Below, in pieces: positions 17,511 to 28,455 of a DNA stretch of 64,000 nt. The number at the start of each line of letters is the position of its first letter. Position 1 is the stretch's first letter. A model generated the notes under the pieces. It did not search any database and was not told the DNA's origin. It saw only the letters and a list, made by a program, of their open reading frames with translations. Origin of the DNA: Clostridiales bacterium (GTDB taxonomy: Bacteria; Bacillota; Dethiobacteria; Dethiobacterales; Dethiobacteraceae); the NCBI GenBank assembly GCA_018335855.1, contig JAGXRM010000010.1, positions 62,001 to 126,000 of the forward strand, read 5' to 3'. The translations under genes were made by a program, and so were the position numbers.

Positions 17511-18501
17511 CACGTAACCTTTCCTTAATCTCTTCCGTTGGCAGCTTGTTAATCTTGCCGACCATAATAATCCGGATGAGCTTCAGTTCGTTTTCCTTGG
17601 CCAGGATGTAACCGATAATGGGCTCGGGGCCAAAGACGAGATACTTGGCCTGCTTCGCATATTTAATCAGAAAGTCGTCAGCCAGTTTCTCATAACGGGT
17701 GAGCGTATCAGTTTTCTGATAAGCCTGTACACCTTCTTCAATCACTGTGGCATAACGGCTGAACATCAGGCGGTCAACGAGAACTTCTAGCGGTTCGGCC
17801 AGTTGTACCAACTTCATCATATTTACTTCACCAAAGGGCAGTAGCGCCTGCTCCAAAAACTCCTTGGGGCGATTAATACGCTTTACCCTGAGGTAGGTCT
17901 TAATATTGAGCAAGTCAACGAGATAGATGAAATAGTCTTTGAGAAATGATGAATCCAGTTCAACAATCATTTCCGTAATTTCGGCATACATGGCACGGTC
18001 CAGTAGTAAATCCACAAGTTGCGGATCGGCTTCCATGCGAAAATGCTCCGAGAGCTTTTCCGCGGCCTGACGCATTTGCGGCGGCAGGTTGCGAAAGTCT
18101 TCGTCGCTGACGGCTCGGGCCAGTTCAGTCAGGGGGATATTCCCTACTTCCTGAACTAAGAGCTCGTCTCTTTTCTCACCCAACTTATGGGCTTTAAATA
18201 TGACTTTTAAGTTATGATAATCGAACTTACGTGTGAAAAGGCTTATCAGTTCCGGCTCCGGAGAGATCTTACGCAGTTCCAGATATACGCGGCGTAGTTC
18301 ATAGTCCAGCATTTTTTCAAATTCATGGACACTGCCCAGCTCCGCAAGATACTCTGCGTATTCACTTTCGCCGAGAACCTTTAGCGCTTCTTCGGCGCTT
18401 TTGGCCTCAACCATGCGATCGATTTTACTACGGTCTAACAGCCGTGTTTCCATGGCGCGAACGCGGCCTACGGCGTAAGCATACTGGTCGTTACTTGGCA
18501 C
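17497..18501 (-). CDS. ntpC: V-type ATPase subunit C (NtpC, rotor-ring adaptor)
   Basis: 334 residues, helical, V-type C/d family: YAYAVGRVRAMETRLLD at the start and the typical LLNIKTYLRVKRI mid-segment. It links the central stalk to the proteolipid ring. GTG start behind AAAGGAGG. Preceded by a 107-nt gap holding a hairpin, the longest internal gap of the operon. Confidence 0.94.
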   Translation of the reverse strand: MPSNDQYAYAVGRVRAMETRLLDRSKIDRMVEAKSAEEALKVLGESEYAEYLAELGSVHEFEKMLDYELRRVYLELRKISPEPELISLFTRKFDYHNLKVIFKAHKLGEKRDELLVQEVGNIPLTELARAVSDEDFRNLPPQMRQAAEKLSEHFRMEADPQLVDLLLDRAMYAEITEMIVELDSSFLKDYFIYLVDLLNIKTYLRVKRINRPKEFLEQALLPFGEVNMMKLVQLAEPLEVLVDRLMFSRYATVIEEGVQAYQKTDTLTRYEKLADDFLIKYAKQAKYLVFGPEPIIGYILAKENELKLIRIIMVGKINKLPTEEIKERLRDVYV

Positions 18502-18537
18502 GCTCCAAGCCTCCTTTCAACTGGAGGTCAGACGTTG

Positions 18538-18571
18538 GAAGTCGGTGTGCCGAATACGGCTTGCCGACTTC
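18538..18571 (-). other. Hairpin in the ntpE-ntpC gap
   Basis: GAAGTCGG/CCGACTTC (8 bp) encloses a nested GCCG/CGGC. No T-run follows, so it is not an intrinsic terminator. It may set mRNA processing or stability between early (membrane) and late (head) genes. Confidence 0.5.
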
Positions 18572-18608
18572 TTGCGTTCAAACCAACCACGATGAACTTT
18601 CTTTAAGT

Positions 18609-19208
18609 TTAAGCGAAGAGGATTGCTGCAACATCCGGCTCAAGCCGGTCGCGCTGCATGCGCAGAATGGCGTCGAATGAGCTGTTGATTTCCATATCAC
18701 CGGAGCGCAGGATAAACCCGCCCTTTACTTCCCTGGTTTCCGCGGACAGGGTGAGTTTGCCCTGTTTCCCCTGTGCTATCAGAGCTTTGTTTGCTTTTTC
18801 CAATAATTCCGGAGTGTAGCGCTCCTGGTCATCGGCAGCAACGATGATTTCTTCGGTGCCTGTTTCCACAGCAACTAGCAACATGGGATAAATCATGTCC
18901 TCGTACGCTTTTTTATCCACTTTTTGCAGACGTCCAATGGCCTGCGCAAACGTATCCTCAATCATTTGTTCCTTCGCCGCAAGAATCGCTTTACGGGCAT
19001 CCAGTTCAGCGATGGTATGAGCGCGGCGTTTTCTTTCCTCACCCTGAACTTTAGCATTGTCAAGCAGGCTTTTCTTTTTGGCTTCCGCTTCTTTTACGCC
19101 TTTGGCGGAAATTTCCGCGGCGCGCTGCTCTGCTTCAGCCAAAACTGTTTCAGCCTGACTGTTGGCTTCCGCTAAGATTTTTTCAATGAGCTTATTGGCT
19201 CCTGACAT
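18609..19208 (-). CDS. ntpE: V-type ATPase subunit E (peripheral stalk)
   Basis: 199 residues: N-terminal Ala/Glu/Lys-rich coiled coil (about 1-90) and a globular C-terminal domain ending DAILRMQRDRLEPDVAAILFA. Forms the peripheral stator with the small NtpF subunit. G-rich ribosome binding site. The gene sits 13 nt after ntpK. Confidence 0.95.
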   Translation of the reverse strand: MSGANKLIEKILAEANSQAETVLAEAEQRAAEISAKGVKEAEAKKKSLLDNAKVQGEERKRRAHTIAELDARKAILAAKEQMIEDTFAQAIGRLQKVDKKAYEDMIYPMLLVAVETGTEEIIVAADDQERYTPELLEKANKALIAQGKQGKLTLSAETREVKGGFILRSGDMEINSSFDAILRMQRDRLEPDVAAILFA

Positions 19209-19221
19209 CAGGCAGCCCCCC

Positions 19222-19749
<528 letters not shown>

Positions 19750-19774
19750 TTATCAACAACCAGCGTCTGTGTAA

Positions 19775-21766
19775 TTAAAATCTTTGCATTAATGGTAAAC
19801 CTGCGAAGTTAACTAGTTTTGGACATTCCGGACTGACTTCAAGATGACGGGTTTTAATTTGGAAGGGGACAAAACTGCGGCCGCCGCCTTCATAAAAGCG
19901 GTTGTAGAACTCGATATACTGGAGGCGGCTGGAGTGAATGTAGGAGCCCAGTGTGTTGATAACCACGTTGAAAGTGTGGCCAACGACTAAGAGGATAACC
20001 ATCGGCACAAAGAGGATGGGACCTTGAAGCAAGCCGGCCATGGTGTTAACCGCGATGGCGATTACGCCGGTAGCTAGACCTAGAGCTAAAAGGCGGGAGT
20101 ATGACAACACGTCGCTGAAATAGCCGGTGATGTTGTAAAGCGACAACACTCCGGAAAGCAACTTTTTAATGATTGTCGGTTGTGTGCGGCCCTGTGTCAG
20201 CACCAGTCCCGCGGCGCCGATAAGCGACATAGTTTTAGCAACGCCGGCCATGCCTGGAGCTATATACAGCAGCAAGCCCACAATCAGCACAACCCAGAGA
20301 CCCACATCGGCCAAAGCGTCGAACACTTTACCCTGCTTGAGCAGCCGCACAAACTGGATAGCCATGCCGAAGAAGATTTGGAACAAGCCTAAAATCAGCG
20401 CATACGTCAGCATCGGCATCGGATCTAATAGCGGGTTAAACACCAGCGGAGCGCCAAAAATCTCTAGCCCGAACCAACCACCCAGCATCCAGCCAAAGAC
20501 AATTGTTGAAAGGCCGCCGGCAAACAACACCCATAAAAGCTTACGCACTGAATCGCCTTTAATCTTTAACAGACCAATGCTTGCCAACAGGGCAATAGCT
20601 ACGCCATAACCGGCGTCTGTCATACACAGGCCAAAGAAGACAACCCAAAACGGAGCCAAAAACGGGGTTGGATCAAGACCTGTGGAACTGGGTATCCCGT
20701 AAAGCTTCGTCACAAACTCAAACGGGGCAAATCCCTTTTTATTGTCCAGAGCTACAGGGTGCACTTCCCCACTCTCCGGCTCACGGGCGATCAACGACAC
20801 TGTTTCGCAAGTGCTCTCTAATTTTTGTTGCAGATTGGGTACATCACCGGCCCGTATCCAGCCTTCTAAAATAAAGGACTTGCCGGTTCGGGCAAAATTA
20901 GCCACCACTTGTTTCTTGTCGCGCTCCATAGTCAGGTAATCATTGTAGAAATTAAGCGTATCCCGGTGCTTAGCCTGTTCTTTCACTTTGGTCAGAGCAA
21001 CTTTACGCTCTGCTTCCAGATTGACCAAGTCAGTTTTAATACGCTCCAGAACTTCCGCCGGCGTGCCCGTTAACTGTGGAAATTGATGTTTGCTATAACT
21101 GTGAGTCTTAAGAGCAGTCTGTATGTTTTCCACAGTATCATTGTGGTTCACAATCAAGACATACGCATCGTGGCGGTCTCTGCCAATTTCTTCAAAGTAG
21201 CAGGTGGGAACGACTTCCGCTAAAGCCTGCCGGGCGGGGTCTACTTCCGTGACTGGCAGTGTGCCAAGTTCAACTCGCACCGCAGTCGTTACTTTCACTT
21301 CCTCAAGGGGAAGAGCAAGCTTCTGCCAGGGAGCAAGCTGTAACTTAAGGTTCTGTAAACGAGTTTCTTCATTTCTTAGAGACATCAGTTTTTCATCGAT
21401 ACGCCTCAGGGCTTTGTAGGTATCTTCACTGACATGTTTCCATTCAACTGCATTGGCCGACAAATCACCCGCAATGATTGACGTCTTAGATGCGCTGAGG
21501 GCGTCAAGCATGCTTTTTTTAGCGGGTACATGGCGATTTAGAAAATCAAGAGCAAACCGCACGTCTGTCAGGTAGCCTTCCAAAGCCTGCAAGGCTTCTT
21601 GTTCCTGGTCGCTTTCCACCAGTTCGGCCCAAGCTGTGTTTCCAGCATCCTTGTCCTGCAGGTCACCAATCTCCAGAACGCCGACCTGCTGCAGTATGGC
21701 GAGGACATCGTTTTTTTCTGCCTGATGAGCGATGAGATAAACCTTTTTCATTTTAGCTATCGCCAT
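19775..21766 (-). CDS. ntpI: V-type ATPase subunit I (a-type stator)
   Basis: 663 residues: a large cytoplasmic N-terminal half with coiled coil (LVNLEAERKVALTKVKEQ), then seven or so membrane helices beginning FWVVFFGLCMTDAGYG. It provides the half-channels for ions at the ring. The start ATG overlaps the ntpF end by 14 nt, so translation is probably coupled. Confidence 0.96.
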   Translation of the reverse strand: MAIAKMKKVYLIAHQAEKNDVLAILQQVGVLEIGDLQDKDAGNTAWAELVESDQEQEALQALEGYLTDVRFALDFLNRHVPAKKSMLDALSASKTSIIAGDLSANAVEWKHVSEDTYKALRRIDEKLMSLRNEETRLQNLKLQLAPWQKLALPLEEVKVTTAVRVELGTLPVTEVDPARQALAEVVPTCYFEEIGRDRHDAYVLIVNHNDTVENIQTALKTHSYSKHQFPQLTGTPAEVLERIKTDLVNLEAERKVALTKVKEQAKHRDTLNFYNDYLTMERDKKQVVANFARTGKSFILEGWIRAGDVPNLQQKLESTCETVSLIAREPESGEVHPVALDNKKGFAPFEFVTKLYGIPSSTGLDPTPFLAPFWVVFFGLCMTDAGYGVAIALLASIGLLKIKGDSVRKLLWVLFAGGLSTIVFGWMLGGWFGLEIFGAPLVFNPLLDPMPMLTYALILGLFQIFFGMAIQFVRLLKQGKVFDALADVGLWVVLIVGLLLYIAPGMAGVAKTMSLIGAAGLVLTQGRTQPTIIKKLLSGVLSLYNITGYFSDVLSYSRLLALGLATGVIAIAVNTMAGLLQGPILFVPMVILLVVGHTFNVVINTLGSYIHSSRLQYIEFYNRFYEGGGRSFVPFQIKTRHLEVSPECPKLVNFAGLPLMQRF

Positions 21767-22079
21767 CGGTTTTCACAATCCTCTCCATAACCAGCAGTAT
21801 CGCCGATTCCTGTTTCTCGCGTGCAGCACTTGTAACTCGTTGGATTTCTTCAGCCGTACGCTGCTGGACAGGAACAACCTGGCTTTGACCTTCATTTTCG
21901 GCCGCGATAATAATCTCGCGACTCTCTGTCTCTGCCGCAGCTACGCTCTGCTGAAAGACCTCGGCCGCTTTGAGTTCTGCATCCTGGACGATTTTCCGCG
22001 CATCGGCCTGAGCACGCCGCTTGATTTCGTCCGCTTTTTCTTCCGCGGTCCGGATATCTTTAATAATCTCCACCAACAA
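21753..22079 (-). CDS. ntpF: V-type ATPase subunit H/G (NtpF, stator coiled coil)
   Basis: About 108 residues of nearly pure coiled coil (TAEEKADEIKRRAQADARKI...), the second half of the peripheral stalk. The longer frame upstream has unrelated sequence. TTG at 22079 is preferred, 8 nt after GGAGG; TTG 22076 and GTG 22073 are alternatives. First structural gene of the ntp operon. Confidence 0.85.
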   Translation of the reverse strand: MLVEIIKDIRTAEEKADEIKRRAQADARKIVQDAELKAAEVFQQSVAAAETESREIIIAAENEGQSQVVPVQQRTAEEIQRVTSAAREKQESAILLVMERIVKTDGDS

Positions 22080-22173
22080 AATGCTTCCCTCCTCCAAGTT
22101 CTCTAAAATATCTTGCCTGATGCCGGCGGCAGCTCCGGCAGGACATAGTGAATAGGGGTTAGGTCGACAGAAG

Positions 22174-22377
22174 CTACTTTTTAAGCAACATCCTGATGGC
22201 CTGCCTAAACCCCACAAGAAGCCCCAAAATTACACAAACAAGAATAAAGAGGGGCTCGTTGCCAAACCGGCGTCCGAGGTACTGACCCAGTAAAACACCA
22301 CCGATCAGCGGCAGGGAAATTGTCAGGGCGAGATTAATCGCCACTCCCATACCGGACATATCCTCGGAGTTAAACAT
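22174..22377 (-). CDS. AtpZ/AtpI-like two-helix membrane protein
   Basis: 67 residues with two membrane helices and the sequence LTISLPLIGGVLLGQYLGRRFGNEPLFILV, the pattern of AtpZ, a small protein usually encoded ahead of F-type ATP synthase operons and implicated in Mg2+/Ca2+ handling or assembly. Here it heads a V-type operon, 94 nt before ntpF. ATG at 22377 follows AGGTGG at a slightly long spacing. Confidence 0.75.
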   Translation of the reverse strand: MFNSEDMSGMGVAINLALTISLPLIGGVLLGQYLGRRFGNEPLFILVCVILGLLVGFRQAIRMLLKK

Positions 22378-22659
22378 TAGCACACAACCACCTACTTTTC
22401 TAGATAAGAACGTTAATTCCCAGCAATTACATAGAACAGTAGTAGTATGGGTTGAGTGTATAACTGTATACCACCTGATTGACCTTAATCCATATTCGAC
22501 AGGGTTATAGGAATCCCTGCTCAAAATTATAATCTTATTAAAAAAAAATTTATACGCTTTTGCGAATTTTCTTACTATTATTGCAGATTTATGTTGATAA
22601 TCGCAAAAACCCTTGCAATACGGTGCTTTTTGCGATTATCAACTGTTTACATATGCAAG
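22378..22659. other. 282-nt leader region upstream of the ATPase operon
   Basis: AT-rich, no ORF. Contains the 17-bp inverted repeat (22593-22643) and a shorter palindrome, GTATA-ACTG-TATAC (22458-22471), about 80 nt before the AtpZ start. No confident sigma A promoter was identified, though one must lie here or beyond. Confidence 0.5.
22593..22643. repeat. Perfect 17-bp inverted repeat
   Basis: GTTGATAATCGCAAAAA (22593-22609) and its exact complement (22627-22643) around a 17-nt loop. It follows the thiolase stop by 17 nt on the minus strand and precedes the ATPase leader. No T-run follows the second arm, so it is not a standard terminator. Confidence 0.85.
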
Positions 22660-23838
22660 TTATCTTGTGACGATTGTGGCCACCCCTTGTCCGCCGCCGA
22701 TGCAGAGCGTAGCTAAACCAGCTTTAGCATCCCGCTTCTGCATTTCATGAATCAGGGTGACAAAAACCCGGGCGCCGCTGGCACCGATGGGGTGACCGAT
22801 GGCAATGGCTCCGCCGTTTACGTTGACCATGTCCATATTAAATTCCAGTGTTTTGGCTACGGAGAGCGCCTGGGCGGCAAATGCTTCATTCGCTTCAATC
22901 AGGTCTAAGTCGGCTAACGTTAAACCCGCTTTGGACAACGCTTTCCTTGAGGCTTCAATGGGTCCGGTACCCATAATACGGGGTTCCACTCCGGCTGAGG
23001 CGTAGGAGGCAATAATGGCTAGGGGCTTGATGCCTAACGATTTGGCTTTCTCCAGTTCCATCAGAACGACCGCGGCGGCACCGTCGTTAATCCCGGAAGC
23101 GTTGCCGGCGGTGACCGATCCGTCTTTTTTGAAAGCGGGACGCAGTTTAGTCAGCACATCAAAGGTTGTTGCTTTTCTGACGAATTCGTCGGTAGCGAAG
23201 ATAAGGGGGTCCCCTTTACGCTGCGGCACTTCCACCGGTACAATTTCATCGCGGAAACGGCCTGACTCTATGGCTGCCGCGGCACGGCGCTGGCTTTCTG
23301 CCGCCAGTCGGTCCTGTTCATCCCGGGAGATGCAAAAGTCCATGGCAATGTTTTCAGCGGTAATGCCCATGTGTATGTCGTTAAATGCACACCATAAACC
23401 GTCTTTAACCATGGTATCCACCAGGCTGCCGTCCCCCATACGTAATCCCCAGCGGGCAGCGGGAGCGGCGTACGGTGCCAGACTCATATTTTCCATGCCA
23501 CCGGCTACGATGACATCTGCGTCACCGAGCATAATGGCCGCAGCGCCCAGGTTGACCGCTTTTAAGCCGGAGCCGCAGACTTTATTGATTGTCAGTGCCG
23601 GCACGGCCACAGGTAGCCCGGCATGGATTGCCGCCTGACGGGCAGGATTTTGCCCGAGAGCAGTCTGGAGTACATTCCCCATAATTACCTCGTCTACCTG
23701 ATCCGGTGATACACCGGCGCGGCGCAGCGACTCCCTGATAACCAGGGCGCCCAGATCTACGGCACTCACATCTTTTAAACTTCCACCAAAACTTCCTACT
23801 GCTGTCCGAACCGCTGCTATTACAGCTACTTGCTTCAT
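22660..23838 (-). CDS. thlA: Acetyl-CoA acetyltransferase (thiolase)
   Basis: About 392 residues. Condenses two acetyl-CoA to acetoacetyl-CoA or the reverse. Signatures: [12 protein letters not shown] (active Cys), [19 protein letters not shown] (His) and CIGGGQG (second Cys). ATG at 23838 has GGGAGGAT seven bases upstream; the longer frame includes that site. It stands alone in the ATPase/wecB region, so no pathway partner is visible. Confidence 0.95.
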   Translation of the reverse strand: MKQVAVIAAVRTAVGSFGGSLKDVSAVDLGALVIRESLRRAGVSPDQVDEVIMGNVLQTALGQNPARQAAIHAGLPVAVPALTINKVCGSGLKAVNLGAAAIMLGDADVIVAGGMENMSLAPYAAPAARWGLRMGDGSLVDTMVKDGLWCAFNDIHMGITAENIAMDFCISRDEQDRLAAESQRRAAAAIESGRFRDEIVPVEVPQRKGDPLIFATDEFVRKATTFDVLTKLRPAFKKDGSVTAGNASGINDGAAAVVLMELEKAKSLGIKPLAIIASYASAGVEPRIMGTGPIEASRKALSKAGLTLADLDLIEANEAFAAQALSVAKTLEFNMDMVNVNGGAIAIGHPIGASGARVFVTLIHEMQKRDAKAGLATLCIGGGQGVATIVTR

Positions 23839-23916
23839 TAAAAACATCCTCCCTTTCACTCATTCAAAAATAGTATGTTAAATTTAGCAGCAGGCTCCCG
23901 TTTACGGGATTTCCGC

Positions 23917-24936
23917 TTATTTCCGCACACCAAAAGCAATTAAACCGCCGAAAATCATGGTCAGGTAATAGGTAAAGAAACGCCAGGCAATAATAAAAAC
24001 ACCGAGAATATGGGAGGGCACAAAAGCAGCAAAGAGCGTAGCCAACCCAAATTCAGCGGCACCGCTGCCACCGGGAACAGGGATATAGGGAATCATTAAC
24101 ATAATCATGACCTGCCAGGTAACCGCAGCACGGATATCAACCTGGACGCCAAGGCCTAATAGCAGCACAGGGCCTATGGCATAAAAAATGCACCAGAACA
24201 CAAATGTATAAAGTAATGGAAGGAAAAAGTACAGAATATTTTTACGGTTGAATTGGTGGACTGTCTCTTCAAACTGGACGGCTTCGGCCAGTAACTTACT
24301 GATAAATCTGCGGACGCGGGGCCTCCGTTCGTAAAGTGCCTGAAAGCGGCGGTAACGTTTTAGCTTTTCTAGTATGGACTGGGCCAGGCCTGACTTCCAA
24401 AGCATCAGGAGATAAACTCCTGTGGTGGCGGTAATAATCCAGAATGTATAACGAAACAACTGGAAGATCATACCGCTGCCGGACGAAGCGCGGCCGTCAA
24501 TAAATAATAAAAAGGCAGCCAGCGTCACAAATATTAATTTAGTGAAAAAGCCCCGAACCAGTGCTACCGCCGTCGCCTCGCCCGCGGAGAGGCCACTGCG
24601 GCACAAGGCATAAACCTGCGCTGGCCATTCGCCCAGCGCTAATGGTGTAATCCCGGCGAAAAAAAAAGTGACGAGAAAAACGCGGACGGCATCCCGTAAG
24701 CGGAGTACACCCTGGTACCCCATAGCCTTGGCGATGCTGCGAATACGGAGACCTTCTACGAGCCATGTAATAACGACCATTACGCCGGCCAAAGCCAGAA
24801 ATGCGGGTTTTAGCCGCAGGACACTTTCTAATGTGTTTTCATCGACCGTAAAGACTAGAATCACTGCCACCGAAGCTATACTGAACGCCAAGGAGAGGTA
24901 AAGGCCCCCTTTGCCTCCGGGAAGATTAGTAGACAT
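23917..24936 (-). CDS. Flippase-like integral membrane protein (UPF0104/LPG synthase TM family)
   Basis: 339 residues, about eight membrane helices, with the family's motifs GITPLALGEWPAQVYAL and PVPGGSGAAEFGL. Relatives include the membrane part of lysylphosphatidylglycerol synthase and glycosyltransferase-associated flippases. No C-terminal synthetase domain is present. Placement next to wecB suggests a role in polysaccharide or teichoic-acid precursor transport, by inference only. Confidence 0.8.
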   Translation of the reverse strand: MSTNLPGGKGGLYLSLAFSIASVAVILVFTVDENTLESVLRLKPAFLALAGVMVVITWLVEGLRIRSIAKAMGYQGVLRLRDAVRVFLVTFFFAGITPLALGEWPAQVYALCRSGLSAGEATAVALVRGFFTKLIFVTLAAFLLFIDGRASSGSGMIFQLFRYTFWIITATTGVYLLMLWKSGLAQSILEKLKRYRRFQALYERRPRVRRFISKLLAEAVQFEETVHQFNRKNILYFFLPLLYTFVFWCIFYAIGPVLLLGLGVQVDIRAAVTWQVMIMLMIPYIPVPGGSGAAEFGLATLFAAFVPSHILGVFIIAWRFFTYYLTMIFGGLIAFGVRK

Positions 24937-24952
24937 GTCTCACCTCAAGGGA

Positions 24953-26107
24953 TTATTGCGGCTGATAATCCGCAGGCCGCACGTCGGTCAGGCCGTAGCG
25001 CCAGCAGACTGCGGCGGCAATTCTTGCTGATGCGTTGCCGTCCCCGTAGGGGTTTACAGCTGTGGCCATTTTTAGATACGCAGTTTGATCGTTGAGTAGC
25101 CGTGAGGCACTGCCGACAATTTGCTGTTCATTTACGCCGACCAGGGCTACCGTGCCCGCAGCTACCGCTTCCGGCCGCTCGGTAACTTCCCGTAAAACCA
25201 GCACGGGCCGGCCCAAGGCCGGTGCTTCTTCCTGAACGCCGCCGGAATCGGTAAGGAGCAGCGTACATTTTTGCATGAGATTATGGAAATCGGCAACATC
25301 CAGAGGCTCGATTAGGTGAACCCGTTCCATGCCTGATAAATGACGATATACCGGTTCCCGCACAGCCGGGTTTTTGTGTACGGGAAAAACAATCTCAATA
25401 TCGGGATGGTCTGTGACGATGCGCCGCAATCCGCGGCAGATGGCTTCCATAGGCTCGCCGAGGTTTTCGCGGCGGTGGGCTTCCACCAGCAACAGGCGTC
25501 TATCCTTGCGCAGATTGTTTAATTCCTGCCGGGTAAAACAGTAATCTGGGCGAACCGTTACTTTGAGAGCGTCAATGACAGTATTACCGGTAACAAAAAT
25601 ATCGTCTGCAGGTATATTCTCCCGGAGCAGATTTTCCCGGGCTGTATCCGTCGGCGCAAAGTGCAGATCTGTGATCGCGCCGGTAAGCTTACGGTTCAGT
25701 TCTTCAGGAAAGGGCGCATATTTCCGGCCGGTACGCAGGCCAGCTTCCACATGACCCACAGGAATCTGGCTGTAATAGGCGGCTAACGCCCCGGCAAAGG
25801 TGGTGGTTGTGTCTCCGTGAACAAAGACCAGGTCGGGCTTAGCCTCACGAAAGACATGTTCCAGGCCGGTAAGTGCGCGGGTGGTGATTTCAGCCAGGGT
25901 CTGTCCTGATTGCATAATGTTTAAATCAAAGTCCGGTTTAATAGAGAAAAGAGTCAAGACCTGGTCGAGCATTTCCCGGTGCTGCGCGGTAACACAAACG
26001 GATGTTTTAAACGCGGCAGAACGCTGAAGCTCGAGAACCAGGGGCGCCATTTTTATCGCTTCCGGGCGTGTGCCGAAAACGACCATGGCATGCAGAGGGT
26101 TACCCAT
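24953..26107 (-). CDS. wecB: UDP-N-acetylglucosamine 2-epimerase (non-hydrolysing)
   Basis: About 384 residues. Interconverts UDP-GlcNAc and UDP-ManNAc for surface polymer synthesis. Signatures: [14 protein letters not shown] at the N-terminus, [25 protein letters not shown], and [21 protein letters not shown] 26107 follows GAGGTGGCTC and overlaps the comEB stop by 8 nt. Confidence 0.95.
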   Translation of the reverse strand: MGNPLHAMVVFGTRPEAIKMAPLVLELQRSAAFKTSVCVTAQHREMLDQVLTLFSIKPDFDLNIMQSGQTLAEITTRALTGLEHVFREAKPDLVFVHGDTTTTFAGALAAYYSQIPVGHVEAGLRTGRKYAPFPEELNRKLTGAITDLHFAPTDTARENLLRENIPADDIFVTGNTVIDALKVTVRPDYCFTRQELNNLRKDRRLLLVEAHRRENLGEPMEAICRGLRRIVTDHPDIEIVFPVHKNPAVREPVYRHLSGMERVHLIEPLDVADFHNLMQKCTLLLTDSGGVQEEAPALGRPVLVLREVTERPEAVAAGTVALVGVNEQQIVGSASRLLNDQTAYLKMATAVNPYGDGNASARIAAAVCWRYGLTDVRPADYQPQ

Positions 26108-26567
26108 GAGCCACCTCACGGCCTTCGTCGTCTAAGTAGCGGACGGTAACGCCGGCCTCCTTGAGGAGAGCTACCGCCATTTCATCCGGGTAGGAAGCGA
26201 TGACAGCTACTTCTTTCATGCCGGTGTTAATAATCATCTTGGCGCACATGACACAGGGATGGGTGGTACAATAAATGGTTGCTCCCTGAATCGAGACGCC
26301 GTAAAGGGCTGCCTGTAAGATAGCATTCTGCTCAGCATGGAGTGCGCGGCAGAGCTCATGGCGTTCGCCGGAGGGAATATTCTGCGCTTCACGGATGCAG
26401 CCCACCTCCTGACAGTGAGCTAGGCCGCTGGGTGCTCCGTTATAACCGGTGGCCAGAATCCGTCTTTCCTTAATAATCACGGCGCCTACCTGGCGTCGCA
26501 GACAAGTGGAGCGGGTGGCTACCACCTTTGTAATTTCCATAAAATAAGCATCCCAAGATGGTCGCAT
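26100..26567 (-). CDS. comEB: dCMP deaminase ComEB
   Basis: 155 residues, cytidine/deoxycytidylate deaminase zinc site: ALHAEQNAI (HAE) and [10 protein letters not shown] (PCxxC). Deaminates dCMP to dUMP. The comEB name comes from its position in Bacillus competence operons; here it lies between upp and wecB, as in many Clostridia. AAAGGGTG ribosome binding site. Confidence 0.95.
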   Translation of the reverse strand: MRPSWDAYFMEITKVVATRSTCLRRQVGAVIIKERRILATGYNGAPSGLAHCQEVGCIREAQNIPSGERHELCRALHAEQNAILQAALYGVSIQGATIYCTTHPCVMCAKMIINTGMKEVAVIASYPDEMAVALLKEAGVTVRYLDDEGREVAHG

Positions 26568-26581
26568 TAATTTTCACCCTT

Positions 26582-27211
26582 TCACTCGGTCCCGAAAAGC
26601 CGGTCGCCGGCGTCACCGAGCCCGGGGAGAATATAACCTTTATCATTTAACCGTTCATCCAGAGCGGCGATAAAAATGCGGATACCGGGATGGTCCCGCT
26701 CGAGCCTGGCTACTCCTTCAGGAGCAGCAATCAGAGAAATTAAGGTGATGTCGTTGGCGCCCTGCTCCTTAATCAGTGACAAGGCGGCACTTACAGAGCC
26801 GCCGGTGGCCAGCATCGGGTCGAGAACCCAGACCGGGCGGTCACTGAGCACGGGCGGCAGCTTAACTAGATAGCGCACCGGCTGCAGTGTGTCGTGGTCA
26901 CGGACCAGACCCACATGACCCACCGGTGAGTTGGGAAACATGCGTAACAGTGGATCCACCATGGCCAACCCCGCGCGGAGAATGGGGATTAGTACGGGCG
27001 GAGCTCCTGCCAGCACCGGACAAGTTGTGGTGACCAGGGGCGTTTCCACTGTACGTAGTTCTACAGGAAGATTGCGGGACGCTTCAAATAGCATCAAGGC
27101 AGTAATCTGCTCAACCAACTGACGGAATTCGGTGGTTTCGGTGGTGCGGTCCCGCAGTCTGGTAATTTTGTCGGTAATGAGGGGGTGGTCGAAGATATAA
27201 GGCTTTATCAT
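26582..27211 (-). CDS. upp: Uracil phosphoribosyltransferase
   Basis: 209 residues with PRPP motif VLDPMLATGGSVSAAL and the uracil-binding C-terminus YILPGLGDAGDRLFGT. Salvages uracil to UMP. The ATG touches the glyA stop with no gap, so coupled translation is likely. The glyA-upp pair is the same as in B. subtilis. Confidence 0.97.
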   Translation of the reverse strand: MIKPYIFDHPLITDKITRLRDRTTETTEFRQLVEQITALMLFEASRNLPVELRTVETPLVTTTCPVLAGAPPVLIPILRAGLAMVDPLLRMFPNSPVGHVGLVRDHDTLQPVRYLVKLPPVLSDRPVWVLDPMLATGGSVSAALSLIKEQGANDITLISLIAAPEGVARLERDHPGIRIFIAALDERLNDKGYILPGLGDAGDRLFGTE

Positions 27212-28444
27212 CTATCTATACACCGAGAAGGATGAGCATAACTCCGCCACGCTGTGTTTAGTCTGCTCTTTAATCTTCTCGTCTCCCGGGTTATCGAGAA
27301 CATTGTTGATTAAGTCAGCAATGATATCCATCTGCGCCTCCCGCATGCCCCGGGAGGTAACGGCCGGGGTACCGATGCGCAGACCGCTGGTGACAAAGGG
27401 GCTTGCCGGATCAAAGGGAATGGTGTTCTTGTTGGCCGTGATGCCCACTTCGTCCAAGGCTTCTTCAGCCTGTTTCCCGGTGAGTTTTTTATTGCGAAGA
27501 TCAAGCAGCATCAAATGGTTGTCCGTACCGCCGGACACCAGGGTAAATCCGTGCCTCTTCAAATGGGCTGCCAGTGTCTTGGCATTGGCGATGACCTGCT
27601 GCTGGTAGGTGATAAACTCCGGCTGTTGTGCTTCTTTAAAGCCGACGGCCTTGGCGGCGACCACATGCATAAGCGGACCGCCCTGCAGCCCGGGGAAAAT
27701 TGCTTTATCAACGGCTGCAGCATATTCCTTGCGGCAAAGAATCAGGCCGCCTCGGGGGCCGCGCAGCGTCTTGTGGGTGGTGCTGGTGACAAATTCGGCG
27801 TGGGGAACGGGTGAGGGGTGGAGACCTGCCGCAATAAGGCCGGCGATATGGGCCATGTCCACCATTAAATAGGCGTTTACCATATCGGCAATCTGGCGGA
27901 AGGCAGCGAAATCGATAATACGTGGGTACGAACTGGCACCGGCCACAATCATGCGCGGTTTATGTTTTTTGGCCAGCACTTCCACCTGGTCATAATCGAT
28001 GTAGCCTGTGTCCTTATGTACGCCGTAGGGGATGATGTTGTAGTATTTACCCGAGATATTTACCGGACTGCCGTGGGTCAGGTGACCTCCATGGGCCAGA
28101 TTCATTCCCAGTAAGGTATCGCCCACTTTTAATGCGGCAAGGTAGACAGCCAGATTGGCGCTGGCTCCGGAGTGGGGCTGCACATTGGCGTGGTCGGCAC
28201 CGAATATATCCTCCGCCCGCTTTTTGGCCAGCAATTCAACTTCATCTACAAACTCACAGCCGCCGTAATAACGTTTGCCCGGATATCCTTCGGCGTATTT
28301 ATTCGTTAGCACAGACCCTTGTGCCTCCAACACCGCTTTACTAACCAGGTTTTCCGAAGCAATCAGTTCTATATGGCTCTGTTGCCTGTGGTGTTCCCGT
28401 TCAATGGCCCGGGCAATAATCGGGTCAAATAAATTCAGTGACAT
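27212..28444 (-). CDS. glyA: Serine hydroxymethyltransferase
   Basis: 410 residues. Converts serine and tetrahydrofolate to glycine and methylene-THF. PLP Lys in [16 protein letters not shown]-terminal [12 protein letters not shown] typical. AAGGAGG 5 nt before ATG. It is in a co-directional run rpiB-glyA-upp-comEB-wecB. Confidence 0.98.
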   Translation of the reverse strand: MSLNLFDPIIARAIEREHHRQQSHIELIASENLVSKAVLEAQGSVLTNKYAEGYPGKRYYGGCEFVDEVELLAKKRAEDIFGADHANVQPHSGASANLAVYLAALKVGDTLLGMNLAHGGHLTHGSPVNISGKYYNIIPYGVHKDTGYIDYDQVEVLAKKHKPRMIVAGASSYPRIIDFAAFRQIADMVNAYLMVDMAHIAGLIAAGLHPSPVPHAEFVTSTTHKTLRGPRGGLILCRKEYAAAVDKAIFPGLQGGPLMHVVAAKAVGFKEAQQPEFITYQQQVIANAKTLAAHLKRHGFTLVSGGTDNHLMLLDLRNKKLTGKQAEEALDEVGITANKNTIPFDPASPFVTSGLRIGTPAVTSRGMREAQMDIIADLINNVLDNPGDEKIKEQTKHSVAELCSSFSVYR

Positions 28445-28455
28445 TATGCTCCTCC

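Noticed and set aside
23015-23638. 207-residue plus-strand frame opposite thiolase
   Set aside because: Shadow of a well-conserved thiolase; no recognisable domain.
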